From assembly GCF_023016005.1 (NCBI RefSeq), contig NZ_JALKAZ010000001.1, forward strand, positions 558,001-622,000: 64,000 nt of DNA. Direction: 5' to 3'. This document shows, one piece after another, positions 1 to 7,231 of this stretch. The notes below the pieces were generated by a model that was not told where the DNA came from, ran no database searches, and worked only from the letters and a program-made list of their open reading frames with translations. The position numbers and the translations under genes were made by a program. The stretch is from Erythrobacter sp. F6033. GTDB lineage: Bacteria > Pseudomonadota > Alphaproteobacteria > Sphingomonadales > Sphingomonadaceae. Each line of letters opens with the position of its first letter. Position 1 is the first letter of the stretch.

Positions 1-1
1 T

Positions 2-3000
2 GCAGAGCTTGTCGCTGCGACCAATTATTCATTCCTGCGCGGGGCATCGCACCCTTCCGATATGGTCGCTCAGGCAATCAACCTTGGGATGAGCGGCATC
101 GGCATTGCGGATCGCAACAGCGTTGCCGGCGTGGTGCGCGCGCATGTTGCCCTGGGTGATGCTCTGGAGAAATTGCCCGAAACACAGCGATCTGCTTTCG
201 GCTTTCGCCTGGTGGTTGGATCGCGGCTCTGCTTTGTTGACGAGACGCCCGACATTATCGCCTATCCGACCACGCGCTATGGCTGGGGCCGACTGACACG
301 CCTGCTTACCCTCGGTAATCTACGAACATCAAAAGGCGGCTGCCTGCTGCAATTGTCCGATCTGCTCGCCCATTGTGAGGACATGGTTTTCATTGCCATG
401 GCAGAGCCTCGTGATGCCAAGCACAAGGCTGCGCTCGCTGCCTTGCATGGTGCTGCGCCAGACATGCTGTGGCTTGGTGCTACTATGCACCGATCTGGAA
501 AAGACGAGCGTCGGCTTGCCCAATTGACCGCTCTATCCAGCGATCTGGCTATTCCCCTGCTTGCGACCAATGATGCGCTCTACGCAGAGCCAGAAGACCG
601 GCAATTGCACGATGTGCTCACCTGCATAAACGAGGGCACAACGATTTCCGAAGCCGGCAAGCGGCTGGCTCCCAATGCTGAGCGGCATTTGAAGGGTCCG
701 TGGGAAATAGACCGACTATTCAAAGCGGCTCCACAAGCCATCGCTGCCAGCCAAGATATTCTATCGCGGATCACGTTTACGTTCGACGATTTACGGTATG
801 AATATCCGCATGAGCCAGTGCCCGAAGGTTGGGAGCCACAGGATTGGCTGGAACATCTCGTGATAGAAGCCGCGCGCGAACGCTGGCCCGAAGGCATTCC
901 GCCGAAAGCAACGGCAATGATGGAGGAGGAGTTCGCCCTCATCCGTAAAGCAAACTATGCCTATTACTTCCTGACAGTCCACGATCTGGTTAGATTTGCA
1001 CGCAGCCAGAAGCCGCCAATTCTATGTCAGGGGCGCGGCTCGGCGGCGAATTCCATCGTTTGCTATCTGCTCAAAGTGACGTCGGTCGATCCAGTCGAGC
1101 ACAATTTGTTATTCTCTCGTTTCATGTCCGAAGAGCGCAAAGAACCGCCAGACATTGATGTAGATTTCGAACATGAGCGACGCGAAGAGGTGATGCAATA
1201 TGTGTATCGCCGGTATGGCCGCGAGCGCGCCGGGATTTGCGCCACTGTGATCCATTACCGCCCGCGCAGCGCTGTGCGCGAAGTTGGCAAGGTGCTTGGC
1301 CTGTCGGAAGATATGACCAACCGTATGGTCAGCACCGTTTGGGGCAGTCATTCCGGCTTGCTTAAAGATACACAGATTGAGGAAAACGGGTTCGATCTCA
1401 GCAACCCCCAGGTCGCGCGCCTTAAGCTGCTAGTCGATCAGATCCTCAAATTTCCGCGCCATCTGTCTCAGCATGTTGGGGGTTATGTGCTGACGCAGGG
1501 ACGGCTCGATGAAATAGTGCCGATTCATAATGCCGCGATGGAGGACCGCACATTTATAGAATGGGACAAGGACGACATTGACGCGCTGGGCCTGATGAAA
1601 GTTGATGTGCTGGCGCTGGGCATGCTCACCTGCATTCAGAAAAGCTTCGACTTGATGCGCAAACACGGCCTTGGCGATTTTGAGCTGGACACAATCCAGC
1701 ATGAAGACAGCGAGGTTTATGACATGCTGTGCGCGGGCGACAGCATCGGTGTGTTTCAGGTCGAAAGCCGTGCGCAGATCAACATGTTACCGCGCATGAA
1801 ACCGAGGGAATTCTATGACCTCGTCATTCAGGTCGCGATTGTTCGTCCCGGCCCTATTGAGGGGGATATGGTTCACCCCTATCTGCGCCGCCGTTCTGGC
1901 GTGGAGGCTGTGAACTATCCTTCTCCCAAACCACCGCACGATCCCGACGAACTGAAAAGCGTATTAGGGCGCACCAAAGGCGTCCCGCTATTTCAGGAAC
2001 AGGCGATGAAGCTTGCCATTGTGGCAGCAGACTTCTCTCCCGAAGATGCCAATCGTCTGCGCCGGGCAATGGCCACATTTCGCAATGTCGGCACGATCAA
2101 CCAGTTCGAGAAGAAGATGGTCGATGGCATGGTAGCGCGGGGTTACGAACGGTCCTTTGCTGAGCGATGCTACAAACAAATTCAGGGTTTTGGCAGTTAT
2201 GGCTTCCCTGAAAGCCACGCCCTGTCCTTTGCACGCTTGGTCTATGTTTCCAGTTGGATCAAATGCCATCATCCGGCTGTGTTCGCCTGCGCATTGCTGA
2301 ATTCACAGCCAATGGGTTTTTACGCGCCCGCGCAACTGGTGCGCGATTTGCGCGAACATGGCGGAGAGGTGCGCGCGTCTGACATCAATGCCAGCGACTG
2401 GGATAACAGTCTTGAACCGTGTGAGAGTGGTAAGCTCACACTACGGTTAGGATTCCGCCAAATCGATGGTTTTCGCAAAGAATGGTCGGAGCAACTGGTG
2501 GCAGCTCGCAGCGGTGCCAACTTCACCAGTATTGAAGATCTGGCTCGCCAAGCCGACTTGCCCCGGCGAGCTTTAAGGTTGCTCGCAGATGCAGACGCTT
2601 TCCGTTCTATTGGTGAAGACCGGCGCCAAGCGCTCTGGAATGTTCGGCGCATGCCCAAGGGAGAGCTGCCCTTGTTCGCTGCTGCAAAGGCACGTGAATT
2701 GCGTGAGGAAGAGGACACGCCGCTCCCTCCAATGCCGTTATCCGACCATGTCGTTGCAGATTATCAAACCACGCGGCTTTCCCTGAAAGGGCATCCAATG
2801 GGCTTCCTGCGCGAGCGTTTCCAATCCGAAGGTGTGCTGAGCTGCGCAGAAGCCGACGCAGCGAAAAATGGCGCGAAAGTACGGACAGCAGGTGTTGTTT
2901 TAACCCGTCAACGACCGGGCAAGGGCAATGCCGTTTTTGTCACTATCGAGGATGAAACAGGGATCATCAACGCGCTGCTTTGGGCGAGGCATATGGAACG

Positions 3001-3253
3001 ATTGCGCCGCCCGGTAATGGCCTCTCGCCTGATGCTGTTGGAAGGGGAAGTCCAGCGCAGCAAAGAAGGCGTCGTGCATCTTATGGTCAGCAATGTGATC
3101 GACCGTACAAGTGATCTCAATCACATGTCAGAGACACATCACGCGAAGCTCGACACTTCCTTTGGCGACAAGGTTGCTGATCGTCATCCCGCACCCGGCC
3201 ACCGCCATCCCCGCGATGTTCGTATCCTGCCGAAATCACGAGATTTCCATTGA
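2..3253 (+). CDS. dnaE2: Error-prone DNA polymerase DnaE2 (5' end outside window)
   Basis: Partial gene, open at the window edge: the reading frame runs from base 2 and carries the DnaE2 N-terminal stretch NYSFLRGASHP upstream of the first ATG at 62, so that ATG is internal. The product is the C-family polymerase used for translesion synthesis in the SOS response, normally with ImuA and ImuB. Visible parts are the N-terminal PHP domain (IGIADRNSVAGVVRAH), the polymerase core with the catalytic acidic motif PDIDVDFEHERR near base 1150, the GRGSAANS stretch, a C-terminal OB-fold region (TAGVVLTRQRPG) and the family's terminal signature PKSRDFH. About 1083 residues are present, close to full length for the family. 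imuA/imuB would be expected upstream but lie outside the window. Identification is secure; SOS control is inferred from the family. Confidence 0.96.
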   Translation, partial: AELVAATNYSFLRGASHPSDMVAQAINLGMSGIGIADRNSVAGVVRAHVALGDALEKLPETQRSAFGFRLVVGSRLCFVDETPDIIAYPTTRYGWGRLTRLLTLGNLRTSKGGCLLQLSDLLAHCEDMVFIAMAEPRDAKHKAALAALHGAAPDMLWLGATMHRSGKDERRLAQLTALSSDLAIPLLATNDALYAEPEDRQLHDVLTCINEGTTISEAGKRLAPNAERHLKGPWEIDRLFKAAPQAIAASQDILSRITFTFDDLRYEYPHEPVPEGWEPQDWLEHLVIEAARERWPEGIPPKATAMMEEEFALIRKANYAYYFLTVHDLVRFARSQKPPILCQGRGSAANSIVCYLLKVTSVDPVEHNLLFSRFMSEERKEPPDIDVDFEHERREEVMQYVYRRYGRERAGICATVIHYRPRSAVREVGKVLGLSEDMTNRMVSTVWGSHSGLLKDTQIEENGFDLSNPQVARLKLLVDQILKFPRHLSQHVGGYVLTQGRLDEIVPIHNAAMEDRTFIEWDKDDIDALGLMKVDVLALGMLTCIQKSFDLMRKHGLGDFELDTIQHEDSEVYDMLCAGDSIGVFQVESRAQINMLPRMKPREFYDLVIQVAIVRPGPIEGDMVHPYLRRRSGVEAVNYPSPKPPHDPDELKSVLGRTKGVPLFQEQAMKLAIVAADFSPEDANRLRRAMATFRNVGTINQFEKKMVDGMVARGYERSFAERCYKQIQGFGSYGFPESHALSFARLVYVSSWIKCHHPAVFACALLNSQPMGFYAPAQLVRDLREHGGEVRASDINASDWDNSLEPCESGKLTLRLGFRQIDGFRKEWSEQLVAARSGANFTSIEDLARQADLPRRALRLLADADAFRSIGEDRRQALWNVRRMPKGELPLFAAAKARELREEEDTPLPPMPLSDHVVADYQTTRLSLKGHPMGFLRERFQSEGVLSCAEADAAKNGAKVRTAGVVLTRQRPGKGNAVFVTIEDETGIINALLWARHMERLRRPVMASRLMLLEGEVQRSKEGVVHLMVSNVIDRTSDLNHMSETHHAKLDTSFGDKVADRHPAPGHRHPRDVRILPKSRDFH

Positions 3254-3335
3254 TGTGATCGGGTCAGTGTCTGCCTGCTTCGAAAACGGTAAGGGCCAAG
3301 TTTCTTGGCATTGGACAGCATCAGTCTCAGCGGCA

Positions 3336-3764
3336 TTGTCAGAGCAAATGCACCTGATTGACGGCTGAGGCACTGGGGGTAGGGCGGTGCGATGCCCAGA
3401 CCTCGCAAGCCAATCAGCCCGTTTCGTTATTTCAACTCTTCGCCTGAGGTAATCCGCTTGGTAGTTATGATGTATGTTCGGTTTCCGCAGAGCTTGCGTA
3501 ATGTTGAGGACCTGCTGGCCGAGCGCGGGATCGACATTTGCCATTCCACGAAGAGAACGGGCGATGATCAGATTCAGGCAGATGAGATCGCTACAGAAGT
3601 TCGCTTCCGTCCACGCTAACGTGCTCAATCACTTCAATTTCCAACGTCACCTCGTCGACAGAGAAACTTACAAGACCGCTCGCGGCAAGCACTCATGGCC
3701 TAAAAAGCGGGTGGGTAGGGGCAAAACTGCCAAACGGAGACAAGTTGCGTTTAGGCTGACAGCA
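3336..3764 (+). mobile_element. Degenerate IS6-family insertion sequence, copy 1
   Basis: A relic of about 430 bp. The left end carries GTCAGAGCAAATGCA (from about 3343) and the right end has an imperfect inverted counterpart, GTTTAGGCTGACAGCAC, near 3749-3765. Between them are both termini of an IS6-family transposase without its catalytic middle. The same left end recurs at about 17.77 kb and 34.99 kb in the same orientation. Intact IS6-family elements are about 0.8 kb, so roughly half is missing. The relic sits between dnaE2 and the start of the lasso cluster and cannot be autonomous. Confidence 0.75.
3392..3690 (+). pseudogene. IS6-family transposase, internally deleted and frameshifted
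   Basis: The N-terminal part reads MPRPRKPISPFRYFNSSPEV and continues through VVMMYVRFPQSLRNVEDLLAERGIDICH in the frame of base 3392, which is the canonical IS6-family N-terminus. After about base 3546 the similarity jumps to the C-terminus in another frame, with MRSLQKFASVHANV and then HFNQ-like and RHLVDRETYK segments up to about 3690. The DDE catalytic domain (roughly 150 residues) is missing and the two halves are out of frame, so no active transposase can be made. The junction suggests a single internal deletion. Confidence 0.8.
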
Positions 3765-3902
3765 CACCCAGGACCGTTGGAGAAAAAAATTGGCAGATCA
3801 GTTTTTATGTTCGAATTCTGCCTGCTTTGTCGCATGCGCGCTTGTTGCTGTTCGTTGTCAACGACATTAGAGTTTTACTGGACGTTCAGGAGGGTTCGCA
3901 GA

Positions 3903-4004
3903 ATGGTTTGGCTGATGACAAATGCGGTGAAGCCCGCAGAGAAGCTTCGACGCGATCACTACCTTTCCCAGATTGCAGTTCGTTTTGAATTCTCACGCGG
4001 CTGA
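3903..4004 (+). CDS. Possible 33-residue small protein upstream of the lasso cluster
   Basis: A short open frame starts at an ATG preceded by AGGAGGG seven bases away, one of the better ribosome-binding sites in the region, and ends five bases before the next gene. The product would begin MVWLMTNAVKPAEKLRRDHY, is basic, and has no lasso-leader motif, signal peptide or recognisable domain. It may be a leader peptide coupling translation into the downstream gene, a genuine small protein, or chance. The remainder of 3765-4009 shows nothing else that I can support. Confidence 0.3.
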   Translation: MVWLMTNAVKPAEKLRRDHYLSQIAVRFEFSRG

Positions 4005-4009
4005 TAGGA

Positions 4010-5155
4010 ATGCTGAACTGGCTACCCGGTAGGCCGAAGCCTGACATACACACACAGATTGCGGCTTTGTCCCGTTTTCAGGATCGCTTGCCCGGACGAT
4101 CGGACATACGAGTTAAACTGGCCGGCCTGTATCTGCATCTTGGAGAGTTTGGCAAAGCAGAGTCAGTCCTAGGTCAGAAAGTATGTCTGGATAGTCCGGA
4201 TGCGCTGCTTTGCCACGCAAGGCTGGCGCGTCACCGAGGGCGAGCTAGCATTGCCGAAGGGCATTTTTATGCTGCGCAAGCGCTGGGCTCGAAGGTCGCT
4301 TTGGCTGAACTGGGAAGGCTGCTTGTCGAACAAGAGCGGTATGAGGAGGCAGTGCCGCTTTGTAGGGAGGCATTGGCTACTGATCCAGGAGACTTCGTTG
4401 CAGCAATGGCGCTATGCAGGAGTTTGATCGCGCTGAATCAGATTGACGAGCTCGGGCAATGGGGTGGAGCTTGCCTTGCTCTTGGACAATGGAACGCGCT
4501 GGCACCAACCGCGCTTGCCCACGCGAACCAGACGGAACTGCTCGAAGGGATCGTTTCCCCGAAAAGCAGCATTACCTCCATGACCAATATCGTGGATGCG
4601 GACACGCCGGGCCAATTGTTTGAACAGTTGACAGAGCACACGTCGCGCTCAAAATTACCGGCATCAAATGCGGGCAAAGGCGGAGGGTGGCGTATAAGCC
4701 ATTTGCTGGAGCTTGGTATTCCGAGCGTGGAAACCTTGTTCGAGCGCATCAAGCAAGGCATTCGAGAAAGAGCGTTGGGCTTTGATGCACCGACGGACTG
4801 GCATCCGCTACACTGCGTGCCAGAAAATGTTGGGCTTGAGACATGGGCCAACATATTTGCAGGTGACGGATATGAAGATTGGCACTGTCACCCCGCTGGC
4901 TGGCTAAGCGGTGTTTTTTATGTCGACGTTCCTGTTTCGGAAGAAGGCAGCTCTCCCGATGGGCAAATAGAGTTCGGACCATTGCCGATAAGTGGGCAAA
5001 ATGATCTTGAGGCGTGGCCTAAACAGTTGATCATGCCGCAAAAGGGCGCACTGTTGCTCTTCCCATCTTACTTTGGTCACCGCACTTACCCGTCGCAGTC
5101 ATCTCGCCCACGAATCTCGATCGCATTCGATGTCGTTCCGAAAACGGGCCATTAG
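4010..5155 (+). CDS. TPR protein with C-terminal 2OG-Fe(II) oxygenase domain
   Basis: 381 residues. Residues about 30-165 are helical and TPR-like (RLPGRSDIRVKLAGLYLHLG, then RYEEAVPLCREALATDPGD). Residues about 230-380 match the 2OG-Fe(II) oxygenase family often fused to TPRs: DWHCHPAGWLSGVFYVDVP gives candidate iron ligands around His292/His294, LLFPSYFGHRTYP gives His357, and PRISIAFDV gives the 2-oxoglutarate-binding Arg368. The expected activity is hydroxylation of a peptide or protein. It is nine bases upstream of the sulfotransferase and co-directional with the lasso genes, so it is probably the first large gene of that operon. The start ATG has only a weak ribosome-binding site. The role as a lasso tailoring enzyme is inferred from position. 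Confidence 0.8.
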   Translation: MLNWLPGRPKPDIHTQIAALSRFQDRLPGRSDIRVKLAGLYLHLGEFGKAESVLGQKVCLDSPDALLCHARLARHRGRASIAEGHFYAAQALGSKVALAELGRLLVEQERYEEAVPLCREALATDPGDFVAAMALCRSLIALNQIDELGQWGGACLALGQWNALAPTALAHANQTELLEGIVSPKSSITSMTNIVDADTPGQLFEQLTEHTSRSKLPASNAGKGGGWRISHLLELGIPSVETLFERIKQGIRERALGFDAPTDWHPLHCVPENVGLETWANIFAGDGYEDWHCHPAGWLSGVFYVDVPVSEEGSSPDGQIEFGPLPISGQNDLEAWPKQLIMPQKGALLLFPSYFGHRTYPSQSSRPRISIAFDVVPKTGH

Positions 5156-5164
5156 GATACTCTT

Positions 5165-5776
5165 ATGACCGAACCGCTCTTGCTAGTATCGGGATTGCCG
5201 CGATGCGGAACGTCGCTGATGATGCAAATGCTGGAAGCTGGCGGCATCGAGCCTTTCACAGATAGGGTTCGACAGGCTGATGATGACAATCCCAAAGGGT
5301 ATTTTGAATGGGAGGCGATCAAGCAGATTGGGCGGGATCACCGGATCCTTGAGCCTGCGCTCGGGTCGGGCAAAGCGATCAAAGTTATATCCGCATTGTT
5401 GCCCAAGTTACCGAAAGCCCACCACTATAAGGTCATCTATATGGAGAGAGATCTCAACGAGGTGGTCCGATCACAAAACAAGATGATAGCAGCGCGCGGG
5501 GAGAGGCAAGATAGTGAAGCGCTGGCACAAACAGTCGATAGAATGCGCGCGCACAACGAAGAAATCAAAGGTTGGATGCGTTCCGCCCGCCATCTGGATT
5601 TCATCACCGTCTCCCACCGCCAGCTTATCCGAAAGACCGCCAAGCAGCTGCCGCGCATTATAGAATTTGTCGGTGAAGAACTGCTACCCAAACACGAAGC
5701 CATGCCCAATTCGATCGAGCTTGGACTGTATCGAAATCGCAATCATAGCCGTTGGCGTGATCGGCTCGGTTTTTGA
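5165..5776 (+). CDS. Sulfotransferase family protein
   Basis: 203 residues. The N-terminus has the PAPS 5'-phosphosulfate-binding loop (VSGLPRCGTSLMMQML, residues 8-23), and VIYMERDLNEVVRSQ (about residues 90-104) corresponds to the 3'-phosphate-binding segment. The enzyme would transfer sulfate from PAPS to a hydroxyl group in the cytoplasm. It is shorter than many sulfotransferases but similar to small bacterial forms found beside TPR/2OG proteins. It follows the TPR-oxygenase gene by nine bases and precedes the PqqD-like gene by 122 bases of apparently non-coding DNA. The substrate is unknown; Thr, Ser and Tyr in the putative lasso core are possible acceptors, but this is inference from clustering. 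Confidence 0.82.
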   Translation: MTEPLLLVSGLPRCGTSLMMQMLEAGGIEPFTDRVRQADDDNPKGYFEWEAIKQIGRDHRILEPALGSGKAIKVISALLPKLPKAHHYKVIYMERDLNEVVRSQNKMIAARGERQDSEALAQTVDRMRAHNEEIKGWMRSARHLDFITVSHRQLIRKTAKQLPRIIEFVGEELLPKHEAMPNSIELGLYRNRNHSRWRDRLGF

Positions 5777-5898
5777 GAGCAGCGGCTGTTCCGTTGGTCT
5801 GCCTCCAATACCTGAATGGCTGGGCATTAGGCTTGATTGACACTGGAAAGCCGGCACCATATCCACGCCCACTGCAACAGTGAGACGAACGGAGACAC

Positions 5899-6213
5899 AT
5901 GTCGGACCCTACACCAGCAACTGACTTACCAGTCCCAAGCGGCAGCATCACAATTTCTGCCAACGCATTGCTGGAGGATATGGGTGACGAGGCCGTGATC
6001 CTGAACCTCAATAATGAGCGTTATTACGGACTCGACAAAATTGGCATGAACTTTTGGCATTGGCTCAACGAGGAAGGTGATGTCGACAAGGCTCTGGCTC
6101 GCGCCGTTAAAACCTATGACATTGCGCCGGACGTGCTGAAAAGGGACCTTGGCGTCTTCGTAGTCGAATTGCACAATGCGGGTCTGGTCACGTTCGGAGA
6201 GGCCGACAGTTGA
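5899..6213 (+). CDS. PqqD-like RiPP recognition element (lasso B1 protein)
   Basis: 104 residues, the size of stand-alone B1 proteins. It has the PqqD fold pattern: SGSITISANALLEDMGDEAV, then ILNLNNERYYGLDKIG, then a helical C-terminal half ending VVELHNAGLV. In lasso systems the B1 protein binds the leader peptide, in particular its YxxP motif, and delivers it to the B2 protease. The start ATG at 5899 has GAGAC upstream. The stop overlaps the next gene's TTG start, which points to translational coupling. The presence of B2, C and a motif-bearing precursor downstream makes lasso B1 much more likely than PQQ biosynthesis; no other pqq genes are present. Confidence 0.85.
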   Translation: MSDPTPATDLPVPSGSITISANALLEDMGDEAVILNLNNERYYGLDKIGMNFWHWLNEEGDVDKALARAVKTYDIAPDVLKRDLGVFVVELHNAGLVTFGEADS

Positions 6214-6812
6214 ACCTGCATATCCTGCAAAAACTTGGGGTGTACATCGACCAAGAGTTTTTGAGCAAAGACGAGTGTAAGGAGATTCGGCAGGCGATCC
6301 GTGAGGGAGAGCAGGTTGCTGCCAACGTTTATAGCAAGCGCGATCAATCAAGAAAAATTGATCCCGAAAAGCGGCAGTCGCTTTTTGCGAAAGTACCAGC
6401 AACGCTTGCAGCCAAAACGGATCGGAAAATTGAAGCACTCCGTCCCAGGCTGGAGGAGAAGTTCAACGAACGCTTTGCGGCACAAATGGAAGCCGCCAAA
6501 TTTCTCCTATATCGAGAAGGGCACTTTTTCGCGCCGCATACAGATGACCAGCTAGGTCGACGCGTCAATTTATCGATCTACCTTAACGATCAAACTGACC
6601 ATGGCGACGATGGCACTTACAGTGGGGGGGAGCTCAAGCTCTATGGGCTGGTCGATCGACCCGAATGGAACAATCGCGGCATGTCGTTGCGTGGACAGGG
6701 CGGCATGCTGGTGGCCTATCGGGCGGATTTGGTTCATGAAGTTACACCAGTCCTTTGCGGTGAAAGATACGCAATCGTCGCGCGTTTTTTGCAACATCAA
6801 GGCAATAGCTGA
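6210..6812 (+). CDS. 2OG-Fe(II) oxygenase, prolyl-4-hydroxylase-like
   Basis: 200 residues. The double-stranded beta-helix motif is clear: FFAPHTDDQ supplies His110 and Asp112, LVHEVTPV supplies His176, and GERYAIVARF supplies Arg186 for 2-oxoglutarate. GGELKLYG is the conserved strand between them. The start is a TTG overlapping the B1 stop, and the gene ends two bases before the B2 start, so it lies inside the core B1-B2-C block. Hydroxylation of the precursor or mature lasso peptide is the natural inference: the core has several Asp residues, and aspartyl beta-hydroxylation of a lasso peptide by a 2OG-type enzyme is known. This is the second 2OG oxygenase of the cluster. Confidence 0.83.
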   Translation: MNLHILQKLGVYIDQEFLSKDECKEIRQAIREGEQVAANVYSKRDQSRKIDPEKRQSLFAKVPATLAAKTDRKIEALRPRLEEKFNERFAAQMEAAKFLLYREGHFFAPHTDDQLGRRVNLSIYLNDQTDHGDDGTYSGGELKLYGLVDRPEWNNRGMSLRGQGGMLVAYRADLVHEVTPVLCGERYAIVARFLQHQGNS

Positions 6813-6814
6813 AA

Positions 6815-7231
6815 ATGGCTCACTTACGCTTGGCGATCCTGCAGAATATCGTACTGGTGCCCTTGGCTGAGTTGGGTCTGAGAACGGCTGGTTTGCGAAG
6901 AACATGGCGCATTCTCGAAGCTGCCACGGGCGGTGCGTCGCCTTTGGAAAACCCTCCGATGGAAGATGTTCTAGACAATCTGGCCGCACTCAAGCGAGCG
7001 ATGGCAATCACTCCGATTAAGAACAAGTGCTTGGCGCGCTCGCTGGTTTTGTGGTGGCAGCTGGAGCGGCGCGGGCTTCACGCCTCGCTCAATATCGGCA
7101 TTCGCAAAAAACAGATTTTCCGCGCGCATGCCTGGCTCGAATATCGCGGCAGACCGTTAAATGCCAGCAAGCAAGTCTATGGAAATTACAAATCGATAGG
7201 CCGGTTTGACTATCCCAGAGATGTCACTTGA
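6815..7231 (+). CDS. Lasso peptide biosynthesis B2 protein (leader protease)
   Basis: 138 residues, typical for stand-alone B2. The transglutaminase-like Cys-His core is visible: KCLARSLVLWWQLERRG gives Cys72, and FRAHAWLEYRGRPLN gives His105. In McjB-type proteins an Asp usually lies about 12 residues after this His; here that position is Ala117, preceded by Asn116, so the third catalytic residue appears altered. The enzyme is expected to cut the leader from the precursor using ATP in concert with C. The stop TGA overlaps the TTG start of the cyclase gene. Family assignment is firm; activity with the substituted residue is uncertain. Confidence 0.88.
   Translation: MAHLRLAILQNIVLVPLAELGLRTAGLRRTWRILEAATGGASPLENPPMEDVLDNLAALKRAMAITPIKNKCLARSLVLWWQLERRGLHASLNIGIRKKQIFRAHAWLEYRGRPLNASKQVYGNYKSIGRFDYPRDVT

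Noticed and set aside
3474..4004. Single 176-residue protein spanning the IS relic and beyond
   Set aside because: Its first third is the out-of-frame C-terminus of the IS6 transposase and the rest has no coherent sequence; only the last 33 codons have their own ribosome-binding site.
5777..5898. Gap between sulfotransferase and B1 gene examined for a second lasso precursor
   Set aside because: All three forward frames were read; none contains a YxxP or LT leader motif or a plausible core.
5899..6213. PQQ biosynthesis gene pqqD
   Set aside because: No pqqA, B, C or E is present; the lasso B2 and C genes follow in the same operon.
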